This document shows, piece after piece, positions 18,306-26,046 of a stretch of 64,000 nt of DNA (the first letter of the stretch is position 1; each line of letters starts with the position of its first letter). Below the pieces are notes generated by a model that searched no databases, was not told the origin of the DNA, and saw only the letters and a program-made list of their open reading frames with translations. The position numbers and the translations under genes were made by a program. Origin of the DNA: RGIG4097 sp964637515 (GTDB lineage Bacteria; Bacillota; Clostridia; Christensenellales; CAG-917); NCBI GenBank assembly GCA_964637515.1, contig CAZWUI010000004.1, positions 1-64,000 on the forward strand, read 5' to 3'.

Positions 18306-20789
18306 TTACAAAACTTTGAATTTTCGTAGTATCTTCATCATGTTGCTATCGTTTTCCTTTTTGTTGATTCCTTTCGTCGCTATCGTCAGGACGATGAATA
18401 GCACGATTAGACATGCGCCGATTGACAACATTGCATAGGTCATTTCCATGGTTATGGACGTGTTGAGTCCAAAGAATTGTTGCAACATATCTTTGGGTAG
18501 TCCGAGGAAGTCGAGGGGTATGAAGTAGCATGCAACGAACAATCCGCACATTCCAAGGAAGTTTAGGGCGTGAATCCAAGTGATAGGGAAGGACACGCGG
18601 AGTAGGTAGATGAGTCCTACGAAAGTGGTGACGATGATATACAGATTTTTGATTTGTGCGTCGGTCAGGTCGGTCAGGAAAACTTGCGTTGCGAGAATTA
18701 CTCCTATCGTGCCGAGCAGCACCGTGATACCGCCTGCTAGTGAATTGGATAGCACTTTGGGCAGGAAATGCCCCGAAACTATGTCTTCATTCGGTTCGAG
18801 TGCGAGTATGACGGACGGAATGCCTATCGTCACCATACCGATAATTGTCAAACTCTTCGGCTCGAAGGGGAGTCCGTATGGCACGCACATGAAAAGTATC
18901 GCGATAAGAGTGTTGTATATGGTCTTCATCAGGTAGAGCGAAGCACTGCGTTCAAGGTTGTTAATGCTACGTCTGCCTTCCGCCACGACTTTGGGCATGG
19001 ATGCGAAATTGGAGTCGAGAAGAACGAGAGAACTGACGTTCTTTGCTGCATCCGATCCCGATGCCATTGCGACTGAACAATCCGCTTCTTTGAGCGCAAG
19101 CACGTCGTTCACGCCGTCTCCGGTCATAGCGACGGTGTGTCCCTTCGCTTTCAATGCTTTGACGAGAGCGAGTTTTTGATCGGGTAGCACTCTGCCGAAT
19201 ATGGTATATTTCTCGGCGATTTCGGGAATTTCATCGTCCGAAACCGTGGACATATCAATGATATTGTCGCAATCTTCGAGTCCTGCGCGGAGTGCAACCG
19301 CACGCACCGTCACGGGATTATCCCCCGAAATGATCTTGACGTCCACGCCTTCTTTTTTGAAGAATGCAAGGGTGTCGGGTGCTTCTTTGCGGATTTTATC
19401 GGTGATGAAAACGTAGGACACGAGTTTGAGTCCGTCGGGAAGATTGTTGCCGTCGAATGCGTTGTCAGACACTGCGAAAACCAACACACGATAGCCTTTT
19501 TCTGCAAGTTCCGCCGTCTTATCGGCGATTTCTGCGGGGGTGGGTTTGAATACAAATTCAGGTGCGCCAAGCACGTAGGACTTGCCGTCCAAGGTTGCTC
19601 CGCTCCATTTTCTTGCAGAAGAGAAGGGGACGAGTGCGCCCACTTCCGCAGTTGACGTCACGTCCTTGACGTAGTCGCGAATTGCAAGGGAAGTCGCATC
19701 CTCTGCGTCGAGTGCGTCGTTGAAACCTTTGAGAAGAAGTTTGATTTCATCTTCGTCCGCGTCCACGCCTTCTATGCCGTTGACTTCCATACTGCCTTCG
19801 GTGATAGTGCCCGTTTTGTCAAGGCAAAGCACGTCCACTCTTGCAAGGGTTTCTATGCAATATAAATCTTGTGCAAGGGTTTTGTGTTGGGATAGTCTGA
19901 TGACGCTCACACAAAATACCGTCGTTGCAAGTGCAACGAGTCCGCTTGGTATCATACCGATTATCGTGCCTATCGTGGTGATGACGGTGTCGTTTAAGGA
20001 CGTCGTGCCCATGAAGTATTTGATGAGAAATAGCGCAACGCCGACGGGGACGATGACGAAGGACATCACTTTGACGACGAACATAAGCGACCGCCAAATT
20101 TCAGAGGACGGACGTTTGAAATATTTTGCGCCTGCGGATATTTTCATAACGAAGTTATCCTGACCGACGTGTTCGACTTTGCATTTTGCCTTGCCCGAAA
20201 CCACGAAACTGCCCGACAGCACCTTGTCGCCTACGTTTTTGAGGATAGCGTCAGGCTCACCTGTGATAAGGCTTTCGTTGACTTCGCAAGATCCGTCCAC
20301 GATGACACCGTCCGCACATATCTGTCTGCCAGAAGATAGCACTGTCAAATCGTCGAGTACGAGTTGTTCGATAGCGATTTCGGTTTCTGCGCCGTCCCTT
20401 ACGACCACCGCTTTAGGTGCGGAGAGCAGGGAGAGTTTGTCCATAGTGTATTTCGACCTGAGTCCCTGCACAATGCCTGCAAGAGTGTTGAAAACGATCA
20501 ATATCATGAAACCGAAGTTGCCGATACCGCTTGCGTCAAGGGGCACGACAAAGAGAAGTATAACCGCCAATATCACGAATACGAAGTTGAAAAACGTGCA
20601 TATGTTTTCACGCAAAATGCGTGCGACGGATTTCGTGCGAATGGTTTGTTCACCGTTGATTTTTCCGTCCGCAATTCTCTTTTCCACTTCGCCTGCGGAA
20701 AGACCACCGTCAAGATACTCTTGCGACGGCATTTCAAACGTTGACGTTTCTTCGTTTATCAGATTTTCTTCGTGTGTGATATTATCCAT
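18306..20789 (-). CDS. Cation-translocating P-type ATPase (CtpE-like)
   Basis: An 827-aa P-type ATPase. The N-terminal cytoplasmic segment (GLSAGEVEKRI) leads into two membrane helices. The actuator domain contains LITGEPD in place of the usual TGES. The phosphorylation motif DKTGT lies near residue 324 (LDKTGTITEG). The hinge reads MTGDGVNDVLALKEADCSVAM. Four to six C-terminal helices follow. There are no N-terminal CxxC metal-binding domains and no CPC motif, so it is not a copper or zinc pump. The overall pattern resembles the CtpE/YfgQ group, one member of which handles calcium in mycobacteria, but the substrate here is inference. AGAGGAAG lies just before the ATG. Confidence 0.88.
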   Translation of the reverse strand: MDNITHEENLINEETSTFEMPSQEYLDGGLSAGEVEKRIADGKINGEQTIRTKSVARILRENICTFFNFVFVILAVILLFVVPLDASGIGNFGFMILIVFNTLAGIVQGLRSKYTMDKLSLLSAPKAVVVRDGAETEIAIEQLVLDDLTVLSSGRQICADGVIVDGSCEVNESLITGEPDAILKNVGDKVLSGSFVVSGKAKCKVEHVGQDNFVMKISAGAKYFKRPSSEIWRSLMFVVKVMSFVIVPVGVALFLIKYFMGTTSLNDTVITTIGTIIGMIPSGLVALATTVFCVSVIRLSQHKTLAQDLYCIETLARVDVLCLDKTGTITEGSMEVNGIEGVDADEDEIKLLLKGFNDALDAEDATSLAIRDYVKDVTSTAEVGALVPFSSARKWSGATLDGKSYVLGAPEFVFKPTPAEIADKTAELAEKGYRVLVFAVSDNAFDGNNLPDGLKLVSYVFITDKIRKEAPDTLAFFKKEGVDVKIISGDNPVTVRAVALRAGLEDCDNIIDMSTVSDDEIPEIAEKYTIFGRVLPDQKLALVKALKAKGHTVAMTGDGVNDVLALKEADCSVAMASGSDAAKNVSSLVLLDSNFASMPKVVAEGRRSINNLERSASLYLMKTIYNTLIAILFMCVPYGLPFEPKSLTIIGMVTIGIPSVILALEPNEDIVSGHFLPKVLSNSLAGGITVLLGTIGVILATQVFLTDLTDAQIKNLYIIVTTFVGLIYLLRVSFPITWIHALNFLGMCGLFVACYFIPLDFLGLPKDMLQQFFGLNTSITMEMTYAMLSIGACLIVLFIVLTIATKGINKKENDSNMMKILRKFKVL

Positions 20790-20810
20790 ACTTCCTCTAA
20801 TATTTCATCT

Positions 20811-20839
20811 ATTATATCATATATATTGCACGCACGCAA
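20811..20839 (-). promoter_or_regulatory. Promoter of the CtpE-like ATPase
   Basis: On the minus strand, TTGCGT (20834-20839), 17 bp and TATAAT (20811-20816). Confidence 0.65.
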
Positions 20840-20892
20840 GAGTGCAGTTTGATTTTTGTAATATCGGCAGGGCGGCGGGCATATGATTTCGT

Positions 20893-21543
20893 ATGAAAAA
20901 GAAATTTTTGATTATTTTGGTCGTAGCAGTCTTGACGGTGACTCTCGCTCTCACCGCCTGCAACCGTAAAGAAAACGTGGTCAGCGATAACGTTTCCCGC
21001 TCCGTATCGTCGTTCTATACGGGTGAAAACGAGAATTTCGTCGTTACCGTCGAAGTGGGCAGAAGAGAATCGGATTTTATCGCGGACGGCTATGCAAGTA
21101 ACGTAGCGGACTTCGCCGAAATCACCGTGTTACCTTTGAAAACCAACGATCTAACCGAAATAAAATATTCGATAGCAGGGGAGTCGTCCACCTTGAGCGG
21201 TGTCGTGAAAAGCAATGAGTTTGGAGAGTTTAGCTCAACTGTCGATTTGCACTTTTCACCGCTATCCGTAACTATAGGCGATGGTTCGGAAGTCATTGAG
21301 TTGAGCGACGTACTCGGGGGCAAGCTCACGTCGCAAGACGTTGTCAATATCGCAAATCAAGAGTTCAAAGACCGTATCGACTCCGAAATGGCAAACGGCA
21401 ATTATCAGCGTGAAATCTACGTCAAACTCATCACCGGGGACAGAGAAAACTACTATTACTACGTGTCCTATATCGGCGCAGGCGTGGACTACTGGGCACT
21501 TCTCGTGAACGTGACCGACGGCACAATCGTCACGAAGAAGTAG
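20893..21543 (+). CDS. Predicted lipoprotein, function unknown
   Basis: A 216-aa protein with a type II signal peptide: a basic start (MKKK), a hydrophobic core and the lipobox LTAC with the lipid-attached cysteine at residue 23. The mature part is mainly polar, with beta-strand-like alternation and a final YYYYVSYIGAGVDYWALLVN stretch reminiscent of PepSY-type folds. I cannot assign it to a family. The ribosome site is not obvious; GGGCGGCGGGC lies further upstream than usual. It is monocistronic and convergent with the HU gene. Confidence 0.78.
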   Translation: MKKKFLIILVVAVLTVTLALTACNRKENVVSDNVSRSVSSFYTGENENFVVTVEVGRRESDFIADGYASNVADFAEITVLPLKTNDLTEIKYSIAGESSTLSGVVKSNEFGEFSSTVDLHFSPLSVTIGDGSEVIELSDVLGGKLTSQDVVNIANQEFKDRIDSEMANGNYQREIYVKLITGDRENYYYYVSYIGAGVDYWALLVNVTDGTIVTKK

Positions 21544-21594
21544 AAAATCCCCACTTTTCCAATACACACTTTTTAAGCATACACTATAAAAATA

Positions 21595-21625
21595 AAAGCC
21601 ACTCGTGTGAGTGGCTTTGTATTTT
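21595..21625. terminator. Bidirectional terminator between lipoprotein and HU genes
   Basis: AAAGCCACTC (21595-21604) and GAGTGGCTTT (21609-21618) form a 10-bp stem with A/T tracts on both sides, serving both convergent genes. Confidence 0.88.
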
Positions 21626-21637
21626 TCAAGTCGATAA

Positions 21638-21910
21638 TTAGTTGAACAGATCTTTGAATTGTTTTCCGAATTTGAGAACGGGTGCATCGCATGCGGGGAT
21701 GGTGATTTGTTCGCCTTTGATGGGGTTGAAACCAGTTCTTGCCGCTTTGTGTTTGAGTTCGAAAGTGCCAAGTCCTGCGATTGCAACTTTGTCGCCTGCT
21801 TTGAGGGTGTCTGCGATGACTGCGGTGAATGCGTCGAGTGCCGCTTGTGCGTCTTTGTTGGAAATTTCAGCTTTTGCTGCTACTGCTTTAATAAAATCGG
21901 CTTTGTTCAT
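21638..21910 (-). CDS. hup: HU-family DNA-binding protein
   Basis: A 90-aa histone-like nucleoid protein. The fold is recognisable from the N-terminal helices (MNKADFIKAVAAKA), the GLGTFELKHKAAR turn and the DNA-intercalating arm with a conserved proline (FNPIKGEQITIPA). The usual arginine of the RNP arm motif is replaced by Phe (GFNP), a small departure from most HU proteins. An open frame extends 27 codons upstream, but AGGAGGT directly precedes the ATG at 21910, so this start is secure. The gene has its own promoter at 21956-21984. Confidence 0.96.
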   Translation of the reverse strand: MNKADFIKAVAAKAEISNKDAQAALDAFTAVIADTLKAGDKVAIAGLGTFELKHKAARTGFNPIKGEQITIPACDAPVLKFGKQFKDLFN

Positions 21911-21955
21911 GAATTTTACCTCCTGTATTAAGCGTCTTTTTGCGCTTACAAACGT

Positions 21956-21984
21956 ATTATAACCAAACGAAGAACAAAAATCAA
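21956..21984 (-). promoter_or_regulatory. Promoter of the HU gene
   Basis: On the minus strand, TTGATT (21979-21984), a 17-bp spacer and TATAAT (21956-21961). The rest of the 324-bp divergent gap to the aminotransferase (21911-22234) is AT-rich and holds only this promoter and the next one. Confidence 0.75.
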
Positions 21985-22167
21985 TACCCAATTTTCAAAA
22001 AACCTTGAAAACAGTGGAGTTTTTTGCGATTTTCGTGCGCTTTTATATAAATATAAACGCTTTTTTTGACGTAAAAAAATATTTTTTTCCGCTAAACAAA
22101 TACGCAAAAATTGTCGGTCATTAGTCAAAACCGCCAATGTGTATTGTTAAATCACGCAAATTCGGTA

Positions 22168-22196
22168 TTTACAATGCGGTTTGCTTTTGGTATAAT
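22168..22196 (+). promoter_or_regulatory. Promoter of the aminotransferase-aldolase operon
   Basis: TTTACA (22168-22173), a 17-bp spacer and TATAAT (22191-22196). Confidence 0.75.
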
Positions 22197-22234
22197 TTTA
22201 GTAGTTAATAACAAGTTTCTATGGAGGAAAACTT

Positions 22235-23872
22235 ATGGCAAAAGACCTTTCTCAAGGATACGGAATCTCTAAATGGGAAGATGCTAAAACCATTTATAGC
22301 GAGCTCAACAACCTCACTTCTCAACCTATTTACTGCATTTCCGACGAAGCACTCGCAGTAACCCTCAAACATTTCGACGAAAAATGCGCAAAGTCTAAAG
22401 AAATCACCGGCAAGGCGAAAAAAGTCATCCCCGGCGGCGTCCAACACAACCTTGCGTTCAACTTCCCTTTCCCGATTTGCATGACCAAAGCGGAAGGTGC
22501 ATACCTTTACGACATCGACGGCAACAAATATTACGACTTCCTTCAAGCAGGCGGTCCCACCATTCTCGGTTCCAACTATGAACCCGTCCGTGAAAAAGTG
22601 TTTGAACTTCTCAACACCTGCGGTCCCGTAACCGGTCTTTTCCACGAAGGCGAATATCTCCTTGCAAGCAAAATCAGTGAATTGATGCCCGCTTGCGAAA
22701 TGTTCCGTATGCTCGGCAGCGGTACCGAATCCGTCATGGCAGCAATCCGTGTCGCACGTTGCGCAACCAAGAAAAAACGCATCATCAAAGTCGGCGGCGC
22801 ATATCACGGTTGGTCCGACCAAATGGTCTATGGCTTGAAGATTCCCGGAAGCCGTATGTTCCTTGAATCCCACGGCATCCCCGGCGGCAGCTATGGCACC
22901 ACCGACGAAGTCCGTCCCAACGACCTCAAAATGCTCGAAAAGATGCTCAAACGCAATGCTTGCAAGGGCGGTACTGCGGCAGTCATCGTCGAACCCGTCG
23001 GTCCCGAAAGCGGAACTCGTCCCATCGACATGGACTACAATGAAAAAGCAAGAATCCTTGCGAAGAAATACGGCGCACTCTTCATCTTCGACGAAGTCGT
23101 CACCGGTTTCAGAGTGGGTATCCACGGCGCACAAGGCTACTTCTTCGGTAAATATGATTACGATGATCCCAATCCTATCAAGATCAACGGCAAGGAATGG
23201 ATGATCGAAGACAAGAAAGTCGAAAACGGCAAAGTCGTCAAATTCAAACGCCCCGCAGTGGCAAGAGATATGTATCCCGACCTCACCATCTTCGGTAAGA
23301 TCGTTGCAGGCGGTTATCCTTCCGCAGGCGGCGTCGGCGGCAAGAAAGAATACGTCGGACTTATGGCGGCAGGTCTTGCAGGTATGGGCAAGAAAGCGTA
23401 CGTCGGCGGAACTCTCGCGGCGAACCCCTTGAGCTCTTACGCAGGCTACTGCGCAATCTGCGAAATCGAAAAGAACGACGCATGTGCAAAAGCGGGTAGA
23501 GCAGGTGATCGTCTTGCGGCAGGTCTCAAAGAACTCGTCAAGAAATACAACCTCCCGTTCGTCGTCTACAACCAAGGCAGTATCGTTCACCTTGAATGCT
23601 CGGGCGCAATGAGCTTCGACTTCAGTGATATGTGCCTCCTCAAATCCGTCATTCCTATGCTCAAGAAGAAACCCGAAATGATGGACAGAAAAGTCGCTAT
23701 GGAACAAATGGGCGCGGCATACATGGCACACGGTATCGTCACCCTCGCAGGTAGCAGACTTTACACCTCTATGGCGGATACCGACGAAGTCATCGACGGC
23801 GCACTCGCCAAGTTCGAAGAAGTGTTCAAAGACGTCACCGTCTGCACTCGTCCCCTCGACAAAAAACACTAA
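22235..23872 (+). CDS. Class III PLP-dependent aminotransferase (glutamate-1-semialdehyde aminomutase-like)
   Basis: A fold-type I PLP enzyme of 545 aa, about 100 longer than ordinary class III aminotransferases. The core reads VIPGGVQHN, then GAYLYDIDGNKYYDF, GSGTESVMAAIRVAR, YHGWSD, IFDEVVTGFR (the PLP-ring Asp) and IFGKIVAGGYPSAG with the Schiff-base lysine. It most resembles glutamate-1-semialdehyde 2,1-aminomutase and its catabolic relatives. The extra length is a helical N-terminal extension of about 65 residues and an insertion of about 40 residues between the Asp and Lys blocks. No haem genes are near, so a haem role is unlikely. It is followed in the same transcript by a class II aldolase-like gene, which suggests a joint catabolic route for an amino compound or sugar. 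The substrate is unknown. Confidence 0.88.
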   Translation: MAKDLSQGYGISKWEDAKTIYSELNNLTSQPIYCISDEALAVTLKHFDEKCAKSKEITGKAKKVIPGGVQHNLAFNFPFPICMTKAEGAYLYDIDGNKYYDFLQAGGPTILGSNYEPVREKVFELLNTCGPVTGLFHEGEYLLASKISELMPACEMFRMLGSGTESVMAAIRVARCATKKKRIIKVGGAYHGWSDQMVYGLKIPGSRMFLESHGIPGGSYGTTDEVRPNDLKMLEKMLKRNACKGGTAAVIVEPVGPESGTRPIDMDYNEKARILAKKYGALFIFDEVVTGFRVGIHGAQGYFFGKYDYDDPNPIKINGKEWMIEDKKVENGKVVKFKRPAVARDMYPDLTIFGKIVAGGYPSAGGVGGKKEYVGLMAAGLAGMGKKAYVGGTLAANPLSSYAGYCAICEIEKNDACAKAGRAGDRLAAGLKELVKKYNLPFVVYNQGSIVHLECSGAMSFDFSDMCLLKSVIPMLKKKPEMMDRKVAMEQMGAAYMAHGIVTLAGSRLYTSMADTDEVIDGALAKFEEVFKDVTVCTRPLDKKH

Positions 23873-23877
23873 GCAAT

Positions 23878-23922
23878 AAAAATAAGTCGCGGTGGGTATA
23901 CTCTCATCGCGACATTTATTTA
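23878..23922 (+). terminator. Intra-operon hairpin (possible attenuator)
   Basis: AAATAAGTCGCG and CGCGACATTTATTT form a long stem with a two-base bulge between the aminotransferase and aldolase genes. It is followed by TTTATTTAGG and overlaps the start of the next ribosome site, so it may attenuate, process or stabilise the message. Confidence 0.5.
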
Positions 23923-23933
23923 GGAGAGTTATC

Positions 23934-25178
23934 ATGAACGAACAAATCGTTGCAAATATCTCAAAATATGCCGGAATGCTCTCTCGCGAAGGTTTCACCG
24001 AATGCGGTTACATTGCGGTCAAGGCCGAAGAAGGCATCTATATCACCAACGCATACTCCGTGTTTGAAAACATCACTGCGGAAGATATCACCTACGTCAC
24101 CGACAAGTCCGTCAACGACCTCGACGGCAACTTCAAAGCGGCGGCTTCCATCTTGATTGCTGCAATCCGCAATCAAAAAGACGTGGAAGCGGCGGCAATC
24201 GTGGATAGCAAGAGCATCGTCGAATTTTCAAAGAAAGGCATCACTCTTCCTCCCGTGCTCGACGATATGGCTCAAATCGACGGTATCTCCGTGAAATGCG
24301 CATCCAAATGCTCTGCGGCGGAAGTTTCTCTCGCAATCGCGGGACTTAGAAACGCATGCTTTATTCCCGAAGCGGGTGCGGTCGTCACCGGTCGTACTCT
24401 CGACGAAGTCTACACCGCGGCACTCGTCCTCGACAAGGCGTCCAACTGCTACCTCCTCGCAGAGAAGAAAGGTGGAGTCAAGCCCCATTCATTGTTGAAC
24501 GCAGTCCTCGAACACGTCGTATACAAGCTCAAATACTCCAAGAAGAACCAAAAGGACCAACAAGCCGCCGAAAGCGGTAAGTCCGAGACCGAAGAGAAGA
24601 AACCCACCGCAATCGTGACCGACGAACAAAAACGTCTTGCACAAGCGGTCAAAGACGCAGGCGTCAGACTTCTCGATGAAAATCTCGTCCAAGGCACTTG
24701 GGGAAATATCGCGGTCCGTCTCAACGACAAAGAAATCCTTGCGACTCCGTCGGGTATCGACTACGTGATGCTCGAACCCTCTCAAATGTCCATAGTCAAT
24801 ATGGAAACGGGTGAATGGCAAGGTTCTGACAAACCGACCAGCGAGAGAAAAATGCACTCCGCAATTCTCAGTGCGCACACCGACTCCAACGCGACCGTCC
24901 ATACGCATCCGTTCTACGGTTGCATACTTGCGGCAATGGGCAAGGATCTTCCCGTTCCCGAAAAGTATCGCGACGTACTCGGCGACGTAGTGCCTTGCGC
25001 AAAAGCGGCACTGCCCGGCACGAAGAAACTCGTCAAAAACTCCACTTCCGCAATGGGTGACGGCAAGGCTTGCTTCCTTGGCAACCACGGCGTCATCGTC
25101 AGAGGTAAGGATCTTGACGACGCGTTCAACATTTGCAGAGCGCTCGAAGACGCTTGCAAAGAATACTTGCTCGGCTAA
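23934..25178 (+). CDS. Tandem class II aldolase/adducin-family protein
   Basis: A 414-aa protein made of two class II aldolase/adducin domains. The C-terminal one (about 220-414) looks catalytic: the phosphate-loop region TPSGIDY, HTHP with metal-binding histidines near 323 and 325, and NHGV with a third histidine near 385. The N-terminal one (about 1-180) aligns in outline, ending in GAVVTGRTLDEVYTAALVL, which mirrors HGVIVRGKDLDDAFNICRAL. There the metal ligands are gone: IVDS replaces HTHP and AGAV replaces HGV. A charged linker (QKDQQAAESGKSETEEKK) joins them. AGGAGAG lies 6 nt before the ATG at 23934, and a longer open frame upstream is ignored. It is probably an aldolase or epimerase acting with the preceding aminotransferase; the substrate cannot be read. 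Confidence 0.85.
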   Translation: MNEQIVANISKYAGMLSREGFTECGYIAVKAEEGIYITNAYSVFENITAEDITYVTDKSVNDLDGNFKAAASILIAAIRNQKDVEAAAIVDSKSIVEFSKKGITLPPVLDDMAQIDGISVKCASKCSAAEVSLAIAGLRNACFIPEAGAVVTGRTLDEVYTAALVLDKASNCYLLAEKKGGVKPHSLLNAVLEHVVYKLKYSKKNQKDQQAAESGKSETEEKKPTAIVTDEQKRLAQAVKDAGVRLLDENLVQGTWGNIAVRLNDKEILATPSGIDYVMLEPSQMSIVNMETGEWQGSDKPTSERKMHSAILSAHTDSNATVHTHPFYGCILAAMGKDLPVPEKYRDVLGDVVPCAKAALPGTKKLVKNSTSAMGDGKACFLGNHGVIVRGKDLDDAFNICRALEDACKEYLLG

Positions 25179-25181
25179 ACG

Positions 25182-25211
25182 AAAAGCACTCCTTTTGCGG
25201 AGTGCTTTTTT
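25182..25211 (+). terminator. Terminator of the aldolase-like gene
   Basis: AAAAGCACTCC and GGAGTGCTTTT form an 11-bp stem followed by Ts. It separates this operon from xpt. Confidence 0.92.
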
Positions 25212-25292
25212 GAAAAACCGCAGGAAAAATCAAGGGCAAATCGGCAAGAAAAAAATATATTTAAGAATTTTGTCGAAACCCCGTCAATTCGT

Positions 25293-25321
25293 TTGACATG
25301 CCCATTTCTTTTCGTTATAAT
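25293..25321 (+). promoter_or_regulatory. Consensus sigma-A promoter of the xpt operon
   Basis: TTGACA (25293-25298), 17 bp and TATAAT (25316-25321), a perfect consensus. Transcription should start near 25328. Confidence 0.9.
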
Positions 25322-25326
25322 AAGGT

Positions 25327-25405
25327 CATCAATTAAGTTGATGTATCAAGTAGACCAGCACAACTGATGGGGATTATGTTCCCCGCTTGCCACAAGCTGT
25401 AGTGG
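25327..25405 (+). promoter_or_regulatory. Structured leader of the xpt operon, possible translational switch
   Basis: The roughly 90-nt leader folds into CATCAA/TTGATG (25327-25332 with 25338-25343), GGGGA/TCCCC (25369-25373 with 25380-25384) and GCTTG/CAAGC (25385-25389 with 25393-25397). The last competes with CCAC/GTGG (25390-25393 with 25402-25405), which would close next to the ribosome site. It lacks the conserved bases of the purine riboswitch, and no T-run is present. I do not recognise the class. Confidence 0.45.
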
Positions 25406-25416
25406 ATAGGAATGCT

Positions 25417-26001
25417 ATGAAACTGTTAGAGCAACGCATCTTAAAAGACGGAAAAGTCTTTCCGGGAGAAGTCCTGAAAGTCGGCGGATTCCTCAATCAT
25501 ATGATTGACGATTCTTTGCTAGAGGAAATAGGCAAGGAAATTTGCGCGCTTTATCAAGCAGAAAACGTCAACAAACTTCTGACCATTGAAGCATCGGGTA
25601 TTGCAATTGCTTGCTATGCGGCAAGACACTTGCACGCACCGGTGCTTTTTGCTAAAAAAAGTAAAACTTCAAACATCGACGGCAACAGCGTTTATAGCGC
25701 AGAGGTCGTCAGCTATACCCACCACAATACGAACACGATCGTCGTTGAGAAAGAGTATCTTTCCGCAGGCGACCGCGTTTTAATTATCGACGACTTTCTC
25801 GCTCACGGCGAAGCGCTCCGCGGTCTTATCGAGATCGTCAAGCAGTCGGGCGCTACGCTCGTCGGTTGTGCGGTCGCAATAGAGAAGGGCTTCCAAGGTG
25901 GTGGCGACTCTCTTCGTAACGAGGGTGTTAGGGTGGAAAGTTTGGCGATCGTCGAGAGTATGACCGACGAGTCCCTCACCTTCCGCAATCAAAACAGATA
26001 A
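25417..26001 (+). CDS. xpt: Xanthine phosphoribosyltransferase
   Basis: Xpt converts xanthine and PRPP to XMP for purine salvage. The 194-aa chain matches family length. It begins MKLLEQRILKDG, contains LTIEASGIAIA and a YTHHNTNTI segment, and carries the PRPP-binding loop VLIIDDFLAHGEA. I chose the ATG at 25417 because AGGA lies 6 nt upstream and family members begin here; a TTG ten codons earlier is also open. It is the first gene of an operon with a BMP-type nucleoside transporter, 45 bp before the binding-protein gene, so uptake and salvage are likely co-regulated. Confidence 0.94.
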   Translation: MKLLEQRILKDGKVFPGEVLKVGGFLNHMIDDSLLEEIGKEICALYQAENVNKLLTIEASGIAIACYAARHLHAPVLFAKKSKTSNIDGNSVYSAEVVSYTHHNTNTIVVEKEYLSAGDRVLIIDDFLAHGEALRGLIEIVKQSGATLVGCAVAIEKGFQGGGDSLRNEGVRVESLAIVESMTDESLTFRNQNR

Positions 26002-26046
26002 TCCAAAATAAAAATAATGCCTCAGGCAATAAAATGGAGGAACAAA

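Noticed and set aside
22235..23872. hemL, a haem-pathway glutamate-1-semialdehyde aminomutase
   Set aside because: The core resembles it, but the protein is about 100 residues longer, has inserts, and is paired with an aldolase, with no haem genes near.
22205..23998. A 597-codon open frame antisense to the aminotransferase
   Set aside because: Same effect: low-complexity composition, no family motif and no start signal, and it runs across both gene boundaries.
25322..25416. Guanine/adenine riboswitch before xpt
   Set aside because: The conserved TATAA, loop-loop and core bases of that class are not present; only a generic structured leader can be claimed.
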